Assembly (NCBI GenBank): GCA_021464525.1
Contig: JADRCO010000010.1
Span: forward strand, 19,469 to 83,468
DNA: 64,000 nucleotides
Origin: Rhizophagus sp. LPA8_4_AMF
Taxonomy: Eukaryota > Glomeromycota > Glomeromycetes > Glomerales > Glomeraceae
Reading direction: 5' to 3'
Position numbers and translations under genes: made by a program. Position 1 is the stretch's first letter. Every line of letters begins with the position of its first letter. Below are positions 18,301 to 27,498 of this stretch, one piece after another. A model generated the notes under the pieces. It was not told the origin of the DNA, searched no databases, and saw nothing but the letters and a program-made list of their open reading frames with translations.

Positions 18301-18691
18301 TGATAAGGTAATTAAAGCCACTACTATGTGTGAGCTACCAAATGGTGAAAAAGTAAAAATATTAATTGATACAGGAGCAGATAAGTCATTCATAAATGAA
18401 GATATAGCTAAAAGATTAAAGTTATTAATAAAGCCAACAGATCATGTAGTACAAGGAGCATTTGGAGACTCGTATAATGCAGGAAAAATAGAAAATGTTA
18501 AGCTATTATTAGGACCGGAAAAATACCCGATAATAGTACCAGAACTGTTAGTAACAAAAATAAAGAGAGCTATAATATATGGAATCAAAAATATGAGCCA
18601 TGATGGTATATTACCAGAAAGAAATACTATGAAAGGAATTAAGTTAAAAACTCCCTGCTTTTTTAGTTTTGGGTTCATTCAAACTAGTTAA
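18269..18691 (+). CDS. Retropepsin-like aspartic protease, virus- or retroelement-derived
   Basis: 140 aa. KILIDTGADKSFINED fits the active-site signature of retroviral-type aspartic proteases (D-T-G-A with flanking hydrophobics). The strand region that follows (VQGAFGDSY, then YPIIVPELLV) and the later IIYGIKNM (compare the family's I-I-G) are in order and at usual spacing. In the family the enzyme dimerises to cut a polyprotein. There is no adjoining reverse transcriptase in the window. The last 20 residues run into unrelated sequence and may not be native. It is foreign to mitochondria; an old integrated copy is likely. Confidence 0.5.
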   Translation: MKMNRALIDANDKVIKATTMCELPNGEKVKILIDTGADKSFINEDIAKRLKLLIKPTDHVVQGAFGDSYNAGKIENVKLLLGPEKYPIIVPELLVTKIKRAIIYGIKNMSHDGILPERNTMKGIKLKTPCFFSFGFIQTS

Positions 18692-19141
18692 CTAAAACTT
18701 AGAATAATAAGAAATAGCCTAGGATGACCCCCCTTTTTATAATAGACAAATAAGTAGTATGCTACCACTCCTAATACTAATAAAGGTAATTTATTACTCA
18801 ATAACTACTGCTTTAAACCTAGGAAACTAAGATACTTCTAGAAGAACTAAGGAAGGGGGGGTACCCTAGCCAGGTTTAGCAATAATGGAAGTACCAGTAG
18901 TAGTTCTTATTGAGGGGGAAATAGCCTAAAGATAGACAAGATAAACTAGAGGAGCAGAAGCATAGCCTACCCAAGTTCTCTAGGTTGTTTCCCTAGTCTT
19001 GACTAACTTACTTATTTACTTTAGACATAATTGATAAATCAATGAAAAGGGAGAGGGAAGGACACTAATACACTTAATTAAACTAAGGAAGAAAGCTAGG
19101 ACATAAGGGAGAGAGTAGACTAGTGGCACCTCTTCTCCTAC

Positions 19142-19175
19142 CCCCTGGAAGTGCGTACCTATGGCGCACCAGGGG
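19142..19175 (+). repeat. Family B palindrome
   Basis: CCCCTGGAAGTGCGTACCTA then TGGCGCACCAGGGG. Long-form core GTGCGTACCTATGGCGCAC, a near-perfect inverted repeat. Confidence 0.5.
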
Positions 19176-19557
19176 TTCCTAATTTAACCAACTTATGCAA
19201 CCTAACCCAAGGCAATAAAGGGTGTGTATCTTCAGCAATCATTACCCTTAGCAACTACTCATCCGAGCCGTCTATCCTAACCAATACCTTAATTAATCAA
19301 TTAATATCTCTCCTTATTTCTTAATATCACTTTTACTCATAGATTAGCTCTCCCATCCCTTCCTCTATCTCTCTTAAACTATCTCTTCTTCTCTATAACT
19401 TTATCTATCTTAAGCTATGACAACTAAGCAACCTGTAGCAATTGTTGCTTTAGCAACTACCCCTCTCTTCCCCTTTCATCTATTCTTCCAACCTTCCCCT
19501 TAAGTGACAAAAGTTAGCAGTAGATTGGATAAACAGTTTAGATGACCTACCCCTTAG

Positions 19558-19695
19558 TACTTAGAAAATTTAGAAAAATTAGTTGATGAAGCCAGGCAAG
19601 CAGATGGGGTTTCATTAGTTACATTTGTTGTATTAATTGCTAGTACCCTTAGTAGTCTATTACTTATCTATTTATTCTCTGGTAAAGGGAGATAA
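19558..19695 (+). other. Small membrane-peptide reading frame, no start codon
   Basis: 45 codons open between a TAG and a TAA, with no ATG. A charged stretch (LENLEKLVDEARQAD) is followed by a 20-residue hydrophobic segment (VSLVTFVVLIASTL) and a basic end. It looks like the tail of a small membrane protein. Origin unknown. Confidence 0.5.
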
Positions 19696-20208
19696 AGCAT
19701 TGTTTCATCTATTTGTTGATTGCTTAGTTCACCGGGACGTGGTTAGGTGGTTCTTGGATTTTTAGGGTACCTTAACAAGCAACTCAATTCTTCTCGTACT
19801 CCTACTCGTCATAATGAGGATAATCAATAGAATAACTATGGATATTACAGTATAAAGCAATGGTATTACCCTGAGGAATGGGAAACAAAGATAATATGGT
19901 TAGAGCTGTATTCTCGATCATAAAGAAAGGAATGAAATTCTGTATGAAGAAAATAGTTTATGCCATTAAGTGATACTAGGAAATCGAGAAGGAAATCCTA
20001 ATTCGAAATCAAAAGTGATATGGTTATAGAGATTAATAAAGAGGAAATCACCTGGATAGAAATGACCAAGAGGGTGAATTTATAAGCAGAATTAAAACGT
20101 GACACCTCCGGGAAGAGGAATAGATTGATTATGAATCTAGAAAAGATGGAGAAACTTTAGTTAAAAATTGAGTCCTAATGAGCTAATTTGAAAACTTAAA
20201 ATTATAAA

Positions 20209-20232
20209 GGGTGTGTTTATCAGTTCTATTTA
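20209..20232 (+). promoter_or_regulatory. GTGTGTTTATCAGTTCTA motif before atp9
   Basis: The 18-mer GTGTGTTTATCAGTTCTA lies 250 bases before atp9. It recurs exactly at 50201 and 62483 and, one base changed, at 382. All four copies precede genes. Candidate promoter or processing site. Confidence 0.5.
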
Positions 20233-20382
20233 TACTTTAATAGTATTATAATCAGAAAGTATCCAATCATGGAAAGAACTATTTCCTAATGATGTGTTAT
20301 ATTTATCTAAAATTACCCTAGATTTTTCCTAAATTAATTTTCCTAGAGTCCTAATGATTTGATTAGTAGGAAGGCTCTAAGA

Positions 20383-20421
20383 CCTGGTTCCACAGTTACG
20401 CTGCATGTGTAATAAGGAACT
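20383..20421 (-). repeat. Degenerate family A palindrome
   Basis: CTGGTTCCACAGTTACGCTG, then a spoiled right arm (AATAAGGAACTT). Compare 31992. Confidence 0.5.
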
Positions 20422-20434
20422 TCACAAAACAACT

Positions 20435-20460
20435 CTAGTTTCCTAGACGTCTTCGGCGAT
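20435..20460 (+). repeat. 26-nt direct repeat in atp9 leader
   Basis: CTAGTTTCCTAGACGTCTTC then GGCGAT, 19 bases before the atp9 ATG. An exact copy precedes the GIY-YIG gene (20768). Confidence 0.5.
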
Positions 20461-20464
20461 ATGA

Positions 20465-20704
<240 letters not shown>

Positions 20705-20730
20705 TTACATTTCATCTAATTTAATTTCTT

Positions 20731-20741
20731 AAAATTCCCCC
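20731..20741 (+). other. C-rich gene-end motif after atp9
   Basis: AAAATTCCCCC, the motif also found at the ends of cox2, atp6, nad3, cox3 and nad5. Confidence 0.5.
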
Positions 20742-20767
20742 TTCTTTTCAGAAACTTAAAACCAAGA

Positions 20768-20793
20768 CTAGTTTCCTAGACGTCTTCGGCGAT
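20768..20793 (+). repeat. 26-nt direct repeat before GIY-YIG gene
   Basis: Exact copy of the atp9 leader repeat at 20435, 16 bases before the GIY-YIG ATG. Confidence 0.5.
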
Positions 20794-20809
20794 CAACTCA
20801 AATTCAGTT

Positions 20810-21595
20810 ATGACTATTATTTATCATGCTAAGCGTGTTTACCTTTCTCCTCTATCCGAGAGAAAAACAATTATTCTGGAAAACAGAAACTGTTCGGGAG
20901 TGTATGCCTTGATATGCAGAGTTAACAACAAATTTTATGTAGGTAGCTCTACAAATTTAACCAATCGATTATTAGACTACATGCAACCTGCTTACCTTGC
21001 CCAACAGACTAATAGACCTATTTTGAGAGCCATAGTTAAGTATGGTCTAATGAATTTTATTTTCGTTGTATTAGAAACTTGTAACGTGACAGACACGCTA
21101 CAACGAGAACAATATTGGTTAGATCTCTTAGAGCCCGATTATAACTTAAGTCCCAAAGCTGGCAGCACTCTAGGGGTGACTATCTCGGAGGAGACTAAAG
21201 CTAAACTCAGATTAGCACACTTAGGTAAAACACACACTCTTGAAACCCGTCTGCATATGTCTGAGACTAGAATGGGTTCAAATAATCCCTGGTTTGGCAA
21301 ATCTCCTACCAAAGAGACTAGAACTAAAATGTCTGCTTCTAAACAAGGGGTTCTTAATCCCAACTTTGGTTTAATTCGCTCAGCTGAAACTTTAGATCGA
21401 ATGCGTAAAAATCATCCTAACTCTAAAGCTATTTACCAATATGCTACTGATCAAATTACTTTTATAGCTAAGTTTTATTCTGTTCGCCAGGCTGCTATCC
21501 TTACAGGTTTATCTAGAAATTACATTAGTCGGTGTCTTGCTTTAGGAACGCTAGCTCACGGAAAGTGGTTTTTTAGTTTTACTGCTCCCACCTAA
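20810..21595 (+). CDS. GIY-YIG homing endonuclease behind atp9
   Basis: 261 aa. GVYALICRVNNKFYVGSST is the GIY-YIG motif (residues about 30-48), followed by the catalytic Arg region (LTNRLLDYM) and REQYWLDLLEPDYNL (catalytic Glu). NUMOD3-type repeats (SEETKAKLRLAHLGK, NNPWFGKSPTKETR, LNPNFG) follow, then a NUMOD1-like DNA-binding end (FYSVRQAAILTGLSRNYI). Freestanding, not in an intron. It sits between atp9 and a second copy of the atp9 3' end, and so behaves like the endonuclease genes known to replace gene 3' ends in glomeromycotan mitochondria. Confidence 0.5.
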   Translation: MTIIYHAKRVYLSPLSERKTIILENRNCSGVYALICRVNNKFYVGSSTNLTNRLLDYMQPAYLAQQTNRPILRAIVKYGLMNFIFVVLETCNVTDTLQREQYWLDLLEPDYNLSPKAGSTLGVTISEETKAKLRLAHLGKTHTLETRLHMSETRMGSNNPWFGKSPTKETRTKMSASKQGVLNPNFGLIRSAETLDRMRKNHPNSKAIYQYATDQITFIAKFYSVRQAAILTGLSRNYISRCLALGTLAHGKWFFSFTAPT

Positions 21596-21639
21596 CTTCT
21601 TAAGATTTCTTATCTTTTACATACCATTACATACCTCTT

Positions 21640-21687
21640 TCCTTTGATGATGGCCTTCCTTCTTCTTTATGGTAATAATTACATTTT
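21640..21687 (+). repeat. Displaced copy of the atp9 3' end
   Basis: GATGATGGCCTTCCTTCTTC and TTTATGGTAATAATTACATT match atp9 20672-20712 with one missing base near the stop. It begins abruptly after non-atp9 sequence. Likely the original 3' end, pushed downstream by the GIY-YIG element. Confidence 0.5.
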
Positions 21688-21833
21688 ACCTTTTAATCCT
21701 TTCTTTTCTGTAAGATATTCATAGAGAGGGCAACACTAAAGGTAGTAGTACAAGATTATCTAGGTCTTTGCTCATGTAGTAAACATGTCAGTAAATCCTA
21801 GCCTCCCCCCTGTTAGCCTACCCTATGGGGTTT

Positions 21834-21880
21834 GTTTTCCGTCGGGGGAATTACATCGACTAGGGAAACCTAGGAAAACT
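21834..21880 (+). repeat. Family E palindrome
   Basis: GTTTTCCGTCGGGGGAATTA, CATCGACTAGGGAAACCTAG, GAAAAC. Reverse complements at 25803 and 51966. The centre GGAATTACATCGACTAG is shared with family C. Confidence 0.5.
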
Positions 21881-21900
21881 TGAGATGAAGTTTTAGCTTG

Positions 21901-21988
21901 GGACGGGTGGCTGAGTCTGGTTAAAGGCGCCCCACTTGAAATGGGCTAATGCTTATCGCATTCCAGGGTTCAAATCCCTGTCCGTCCG
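21901..21988 (+). tRNA. trnS(uga): tRNA-Ser(UGA)
   Basis: Acceptor GGACGGG pairs with TCCGTCC (one G-T), anticodon TGA in CTTGAAA, long variable arm, T-arm CAGGG/CCCTG. Confidence 0.5.
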
Positions 21989-22189
21989 AAATAGGGTTTC
22001 TATTAGCTCCTGTTCCTGTCTTATTCTTAACTCTTTTATATGGCCTAGAAATAGGTGTAGCACTTATTCAGGCTTATGTATTCGTCTAACTTACTTGTTC
22101 TTACATCAATGATGCTATTACGAAACATGAGGAACCTTCCTCTGCTACATCTTCTATTCAAAACACCCCCCTTAAACCTTTTGGCTTAG
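21989..22189 (+). pseudogene. atp6: Broken extra copy of the atp6 3' end
   Basis: Starting right after tRNA-Ser, the frame reads LFLTLLYGLEIGVALIQAYV and later TCSYINDAI, the last third of ATP6 (compare atp6 residues about 215-252). A TAA interrupts it where atp6 has Leu. Many synonymous differences from atp6 at 24.7k show long separation or a foreign source. It then runs into an endonuclease relic, so this looks like the cargo of a 3'-end-replacing element that no longer sits at atp6. Confidence 0.5.
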
Positions 22190-22580
22190 CTAAACGTGAA
22201 TATTCTACTCTTGTTTTCTAATAAAACTTCTAAAAACTCCACATCTGTTGTCCTATGGGGTTCTAATCTCTCTTCTACTTTAGGTCTAAGGTATAGTAAT
22301 AAATTACGAAACATAGTTTTCCTGCCTCCTTTCGTATATAGCATAGTTATTGGTCTTTTGCTCGGTGAAGGTTCCTTGGAACATAGGACAACGTTCTGTG
22401 GAACCAAGGTTGGTTTCAAAAAGGCAAGTTAAACAAAAATGCTCGATTAGGTTTTAAACAGTCTGTCATACATATAGAATTTGCTTTTTGGGTTTACAAT
22501 TTATTGGCACACTATTGCCAGTCTTTACCTTACTCTACTAAATCTTCTTTGAATGGACAACTTTTTTTAGGAGTTTACCA
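22190..22580 (+). pseudogene. LAGLIDADG endonuclease relic behind the atp6 3' copy
   Basis: Pieces read VVLWGSNLSSTLG, then VIGLLLGEG (first LAGLIDADG motif) and, after a family A palindrome at 22368 that shifts the frame by 38 bases, LGFKQSVIHIEFAFWVYN and LLAHYCQSLPYSTKSSLNG. Two early stop codons (TAATAA at 22220) also break it. It ends at about 22580, where island 2 starts, so the second motif is gone. Same family as the genes at 36.8k and 59.7k, which share the YGSNLSSTV segment. Confidence 0.5.
22368..22410 (+). repeat. Family A palindrome inside a LAGLIDADG motif
   Basis: AAGGT at both ends, 38-nt insert. It lies directly after GLLLGEG in the endonuclease relic and shifts the frame. 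Confidence 0.5.
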
Positions 22581-22589
22581 GACTTAAAG

Positions 22590-23365
22590 CCATTATACAA
22601 AGATTACACGCATATAACCCTAAGTTTAACGTTAGCCACAGGACCAATAGGAATGATTAAAGACGAAATAAACCTAACATACCTTAAGAAAATGAAAGGA
22701 TGTATAATCCATTTTGGATCTAAAGAAACGATTGAAAAATCAAAGGACAAACATTAGAATGGAGATCCTATAGGACTAGACGATCGAATAAGAACTATAT
22801 TGAAATATGCCAGGAACAAAGTGCCAATAGAGGAGCTAATATAGATGAAGCCATTAATTATGTAATCAAGTATCAAAAAATGGGATTTGAAGTATATCTA
22901 TGCCTTGATATAGCCCACTATTATATAGCAGGAAATGATCTACATAAGCTATTAGAATACGTCAAGAATGATGTAACACAATTGATTCACTTAAATAATG
23001 TGCCAGAAAATATTGCATTTGGAGGAAATCATGATAGACATGAAAAGTTATATAAAGGCAAGCTTGACAAGAAATTACTTCAAGAAATAATTTGATCAGG
23101 AAAGCCATTAATACTTGAAACACCAATGGAAGGGATAGAGCAAGACATTAAATATGCCAATAATTTATATGAGAATGATGAAATAGATGGTGAAATAGAA
23201 GCCATGTATATGAGAATTGAAGAAGCCAATGTACAAGATGAATGGACTGAATTTATCCAAAGAATTCAAGAATGTAACGATATAACATTAGAAACTATTG
23301 AATGTTCATGCGGAGCAATGTTCCCAGATAATACACAATTTATTGAACATTGGACAAATAATTAA
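22590..23365 (+). pseudogene. Endonuclease IV-like relic in A-rich island 2
   Basis: Three frames carry ordered motifs of the AP endonuclease family 2 (endonuclease IV) fold: CIIHFGSK near 22690, then CLDIAHYYIAGNDL and IHLNN...DRHEKLYKGKL (22910-23060, compare the family's LDTAH and DRHENIG), then PLILETPMEG (23107-23136). Frameshifts or stops near 22756 and 22833 and a TGA at 23093 separate them; the last part (23126-23365) reads on to an acidic, Cys-containing end. The family repairs abasic DNA. Broken, so not active as read. Composition equals island 1, so both are probably pieces of one incoming element. The family assignment rests on motif spacing only. Confidence 0.5.
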
Positions 23366-23385
23366 CAGAAATACACAGCAAATAT

Positions 23386-24051
23386 ATGTACATAGAAATA
23401 TCATCAGCATTAGTAAATCGAATTGGAATAACCAATAGGATAAGGAATCTAGCACAACCAATAATGGTACAAGCAGTTACAGGACAAATTACCTTTAATC
23501 AATACCTTAACAGAGATGATAGTAGACACCAACCAACACAAGTTAATATTCAATTTTCACATGTGGAGTTACCAATTATGTCAACAAGTCAAACACCAGT
23601 ATTAATTACCACAGATACAATGGAATGGTATAAAATTGGATTTGGAACCATTAGAGCATTTGAAATGAGAATAAATATTAAAGAAAATCAAAGCAGAACT
23701 TATGAAGAGCTATTTCTTAAAGGAGAAGTAACTGGAATGTATCAATTCAATGTAGTGATAAGCAATCTTTATAGAGAAGCAGGATATACTGGAGGAGCAA
23801 ATCCATGGAGACAAGATCAAATCAGACATCATTATTTGATGAAACTACCAGGAGAAAGATTAAGAGAGGAAACCCTTAGAGGAAAGATTCAAGCATGGAT
23901 AAATCAACAACATTTAGATAATCCAAATCAACCAATAGACACTTTCCCAACGTTACAAGCAGTTATGAATAGAACAGAGCAATTATCATCAGTTCATCCC
24001 CTGCCTAAGAAGTCAAGGAAGATAGCCTACCCTAACTACTCCATAACCTAG
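23386..24051 (+). CDS. Unknown protein in A-rich island 2
   Basis: 221 aa, ATG 23386 to TAG. Not recognised. No membrane helix or Cys cluster. It has a beta-rich N-terminal half (VQAVTGQITFNQYL, VNIQFSHVELPIM) and a charged helical end (GERLREETLRGKIQAWINQQ). The last 20 residues switch to a basic, local-looking sequence and may be accidental extension. It follows the endonuclease IV-like relic by 20 bases in the same orientation. A structural or capsid-type protein of the same foreign element is possible but not shown. Confidence 0.5.
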   Translation: MYIEISSALVNRIGITNRIRNLAQPIMVQAVTGQITFNQYLNRDDSRHQPTQVNIQFSHVELPIMSTSQTPVLITTDTMEWYKIGFGTIRAFEMRINIKENQSRTYEELFLKGEVTGMYQFNVVISNLYREAGYTGGANPWRQDQIRHHYLMKLPGERLREETLRGKIQAWINQQHLDNPNQPIDTFPTLQAVMNRTEQLSSVHPLPKKSRKIAYPNYSIT

Positions 24052-24680
24052 TATATCTAGCTTCTCTAAATACCTAGTAGACTAAGCAAGCATAGAATTA
24101 CCCAACTAGCTGAGTAATTAAGGATAAGTAGCTTAGGAAGGGAAGGGGTAAACCTAAGTCTATTACCAGATGAGGAAAAGGAATCCATTGTCTTAAGTTT
24201 CTACTATATCGTTACCTTAAGTAATAATGAGAGTCCCCTCTTTCCCTTTAAATATTTTAATGTCACTAACTATCTAAGAAGGTTATTTATTTATGTCTCT
24301 CAGGTTATCTTATGTTAGATGTAGTTGTAGTTATGGACTGATTAAAAAGTAAGGGTGAGAATTTCTTATCTAAAGAACCCCGCTTTAATTGTCTGAAGTA
24401 CTACTTCCCGCAGGCGAGTAATAGTGGTTACCCCTTTAAGGAGCGTAGCTTATTTGTAGTGGGAGATTGATTACTATCTTAGCCTTAGGCTTGGTTAACT
24501 TCAGTTGTCCTAGGTTTCTATTCTGTACTAATTTTCTCTAGAGATAGGGTTAGAAACCTGTATTGTATTGAGGCTTTATCAGATCTTAAATGATGATGCG
24601 TCTATCAGTTCGAAATTGTTTTTATATTATAATCTAATTAAGTATCCGAAACACGGAAATTAAATATTTAGTTAACAGCA
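24052..24680. other. Intergenic before atp6
   Basis: No protein frame. A weak version of the leader motif (CGTCTATCAGTTCGAAATTG, 24599) stands 60 bases before the atp6 start, followed by ATAATCTAATTAAGTATCC. ATAATCAGAAAGTATCC at 20249 before atp9 is similar, so the two Fo genes may share an upstream element. Confidence 0.5.
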
Positions 24681-25460
24681 ATGATTTATAATCCTCTAGA
24701 GCAGTTTGAGATTGTTAAGTTTATAGCAATGGAAGGACCTCTTTTTGGATATATACAAATTGGGCTGACTAATATAGGCTTTTATCTGTTACTGGCCTCA
24801 CTCTTCCTAATTTTTCAACACCTATTATATAATAAAGAGGGAGTGTTAGGGTTGGGTAATACATTAATGCTTTGTATAGAATCTCTTTTTGGATTTATAC
24901 TTCAACTAGTAAAAAACCAAATTGGACCTAAAGGACAGCCATATTTTCCTGCTATTTATTCTCTGTTCTTATTTATATTATTTCTAAACTTAATAGGTCT
25001 TATCCCCTATAGCTTTACTGCTACAGCTCACTTTGCTTTAACCCTAGGTTTTAGTTCTACCATTTTATTAGGGGTCACTCTTTTAGGTTTACACCTTCAC
25101 GGACTCCACTTCTTTTCTCTTTTTGTCCCTGCTGGGACTCCACTACCTTTGGTTCCCCTGTTAGTTTTAATTGAAAGTGTCTCTTACTTAGCTAGAGCTT
25201 TTTCATTAGGTATTCGTTTAGCGGCCAATATGTTAGCTGGACATATTCTTCTGCATATAATTTCTAGTTTTTCTTGGAAGTTCATTACTGGTTCTCTGCT
25301 TGGTATAATCATGATACCTCTTCCTTTACTTTTCCTTACTCTGCTTTATGGACTCGAAATTGGGGTTGCCCTTATTCAAGCCTACGTTTTTGTCTTACTA
25401 ACATGTAGTTATATAAATGATGCTATTTCTCTGCATTCAGAAAATTCCCCTTCTACTTAA
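24681..25460 (+). CDS. atp6: ATP synthase subunit 6 (Fo a-subunit)
   Basis: 259 aa. Five to six membrane helices. The essential Arg of the proton channel is in ARAFSLGIRLAANMLAGH, and the C-terminal helix pair carries GLEIGVALIQAYVF. Start MIYNPLEQFEIV is typical of fungal ATP6. The end HSENSPST is encoded by the C-rich gene-end motif (25441). A second, broken 3' end of atp6 lies at 21989. Inner membrane, complex V. Confidence 0.5.
   Translation: MIYNPLEQFEIVKFIAMEGPLFGYIQIGLTNIGFYLLLASLFLIFQHLLYNKEGVLGLGNTLMLCIESLFGFILQLVKNQIGPKGQPYFPAIYSLFLFILFLNLIGLIPYSFTATAHFALTLGFSSTILLGVTLLGLHLHGLHFFSLFVPAGTPLPLVPLLVLIESVSYLARAFSLGIRLAANMLAGHILLHIISSFSWKFITGSLLGIIMIPLPLLFLTLLYGLEIGVALIQAYVFVLLTCSYINDAISLHSENSPST
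25441..25450 (+). other. C-rich gene-end motif at atp6 stop
   Basis: AAAATTCCCC just before the TAA, read as ENSP in frame. Confidence 0.5.
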
Positions 25461-25647
25461 TACCAAAGAACTGTTGTCCTTTTAAAGTAGTTTTAACAAG
25501 CAGCTCCAACTACGGAAACCAGGGTAGAGAAGAACAACTAGTGCTAAGGACTGGTATAGTCTTGGACAACTTAGAAGGACAAAGGTAAGCTATAGTTATA
25601 CTTAAAGGTTAGAATAGAGAAAGGTTGAAAAAGGGCCCTTCTAGGTA

Positions 25648-25684
25648 AGTTTTCTAAGTCGATGAAATTCCTTCTTAGAAAACA
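25648..25684 (-). repeat. Family C palindrome
   Basis: AGTTTTCTAAGTCGATGAAA then TTCCTTCTTAGAAAAC. Same as 40281 in rns. Confidence 0.5.
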
Positions 25685-25802
25685 AAACTCTTCTAGAAGT
25701 AGAGAAGGGAGGAACTCTTTTTAGTTTTCCACTTTGTGTAGTTCTTATTAGGAGTAAGTTGAGGGCACTCAAAGGAATTATATCTATTGAAAAAATAAAC
25801 CA

Positions 25803-25841
25803 AAGTTTTCCTAGGGATGTAATTCCCCCGACGGAAAAGAA
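25803..25841 (-). repeat. Family E palindrome
   Basis: AAGTTTTCCTAGGGATGTAA then TTCCCCCGACGGAAAAG. Identical core at 51966. Confidence 0.5.
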
Positions 25842-25888
25842 ACCCCTGGGGAAAGTTTCCTTAGAAGCAACAAGTCGACTTAGAAAAT

Positions 25889-25942
25889 GGAGGAAAGTCA
25901 CCTGGGCTAAAGCAGGCTCTAGCCTACGGAGACCAGGGCAAA
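25889..25942 (+). repeat. Family D repeat in nad2 leader
   Basis: Identical over about 52 bases to 10463. Its right end is 17 bases from the nad2 start codon. Confidence 0.5.
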
Positions 25943-25959
25943 CCCTTGTAACTTGAGCA

Positions 25960-27498
25960 ATGCTATTATTATCTATTTTACTTTTTTCGGCCGTTGTGCC
26001 TTTAACTTCCGTTCACATGAGTTCTCATGTTTTCAATAGATTAGCCATCTTAGTATTACTCTATTCCTCGGTATTGGCTTGGAACACGCTTTATTTAGAG
26101 CCAATAGGTGTAGGTCTAGGGATCTATGGTGGACTATCTCACGTCACTTTACTCTCTCAAGCATTTGATACCTTTATCTTAGCCTGTGCTTCCATTATTC
26201 TGCTTCTTGGTTCTGGTTCTGTTACTAGCCAACGGTTTGAATCTATTACCAAAGGCAAAGTAGCTGAATACCCTCTAATTATCTTTTTCACAACTCTAGG
26301 TATGAGTTCCCTTGTTTCTAGTAGTGATTTGGTCACTTTCTTTTTATCTATAGAGCTACAAAGCCTTGCTCTCTACATTCTTGCTACAATTTACCGAGAC
26401 TCTGAGGCAGCAACATCTGCTGGTCTAAAATATTTTCTAGTAGGTGCACTCTCTTCTAGTTTGATTCTGCTAGGATCCTGTCTACTTTATGGGTTAACAG
26501 GGGTTTCTAATTTTGAAGGTGTATTTCTTTTGTGCTCAATGGCTATAGCCAATAGTGGAATCCATATAGCTCTAGTTATTATAGGTATTGCCCTACTATT
26601 CAAGGTAGCTGCTGCTCCTTTCCATAATTGGGCTCCAGATGTTTATGACGGGGTGCCAACTATTGTGACTACATGGCTAACTATAATGCCAAAGGTTGCC
26701 ATTCTTGCCTTCTTAGGTGAGTTCCAGGGATTTACCCATTTAGGTAGGATTTACGAAACCACCTATCCGATTTGGCCCAATATTCTCCTAATTAGTGCAC
26801 TACTATCTCTAGTTATTGGTAGTCTACTTGGCCTAGCTCAATACCGAATAAAACGTTTGCTAGCTTATAGTACGATTTCACACATGGGCTTTATTCTATT
26901 AGCTCTAGCTATCAATACTCCAGAGGGTATAGAGGCTTATCTTTTCTACCTAGTGCAGTACGTGCTTACGAGCACCAACATCTTCTTTGTGTTACTAGCC
27001 TTTAGTAATCATCCTTATGAATCCTGGAATACACCATCTTCTGCTGGCTTATCACTCTCTGATAACACTGAGCTGTCCAAAAAACCACAGATCTTATACC
27101 TTTCTCATATTAGCCGAAACTCTAATATCCTCTCAAATCCTGCGTTAGCCCTAACCTTCGCTATCACCCTCTTCTCCATGGCAGGAATACCTCCAATGAT
27201 AGGTTTCTTTGCTAAACTAATGGTGATTTACTCAGCTACCCACAGTGGCTACTTGTTTTTAGCAATTATAGCAATTCTAGTTAGCGTAATTAGTGCAGCC
27301 TACTATCTTCGAGTTATTCGTGTCATCTTCTTTGATACTTCTCAGTTCACCGAAACTCCTGCTTGGTGGGTTCGTCCTAATGGTAATAATTCTATGATTA
27401 TAGGGACTCTAACTCTATTGATTTTACTCTTCATTGCTAATCCCCTACCAATACTAAACTGCCTGCACCTTCTGGCTCTTTCTCTATTCTACTGGTAA
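25960..27498 (+). CDS. nad2: NADH dehydrogenase subunit 2
   Basis: 512 aa. A proton-pumping antiporter-like subunit of complex I with about 14 hydrophobic segments. Signature [16 protein letters not shown] and [12 protein letters not shown] in the middle, and [13 protein letters not shown] later. The stop TAA shares its last A with the ATG of nad3 (TAATG), the usual fungal nad2-nad3 overlap, so the two are co-transcribed. No introns. No C-rich end motif, as expected for an internal gene of an operon. Confidence 0.5.
   Translation: MLLLSILLFSAVVPLTSVHMSSHVFNRLAILVLLYSSVLAWNTLYLEPIGVGLGIYGGLSHVTLLSQAFDTFILACASIILLLGSGSVTSQRFESITKGKVAEYPLIIFFTTLGMSSLVSSSDLVTFFLSIELQSLALYILATIYRDSEAATSAGLKYFLVGALSSSLILLGSCLLYGLTGVSNFEGVFLLCSMAIANSGIHIALVIIGIALLFKVAAAPFHNWAPDVYDGVPTIVTTWLTIMPKVAILAFLGEFQGFTHLGRIYETTYPIWPNILLISALLSLVIGSLLGLAQYRIKRLLAYSTISHMGFILLALAINTPEGIEAYLFYLVQYVLTSTNIFFVLLAFSNHPYESWNTPSSAGLSLSDNTELSKKPQILYLSHISRNSNILSNPALALTFAITLFSMAGIPPMIGFFAKLMVIYSATHSGYLFLAIIAILVSVISAAYYLRVIRVIFFDTSQFTETPAWWVRPNGNNSMIIGTLTLLILLFIANPLPILNCLHLLALSLFYW

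Larger units (their letters stand above)
18700..20434. other. Long intergenic stretch before atp9
   Basis: Mostly low-complexity A/G and C/T-rich sequence with a family B palindrome (19142), a degenerate family A copy (20383) and the leader motif at 20209. Short peptide-like open pieces occur at 19558-19695 and about 19770-19920, but the latter has stops in every frame. No gene is supported apart from the small fragment listed. Confidence 0.5.
25461..25959. other. atp6-nad2 spacer made largely of repeats
   Basis: Families C (25648), E (25803) and D (25889) follow each other. The D copy ends 17 bases before the nad2 ATG and so forms its leader. No gene seen. Confidence 0.5.
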
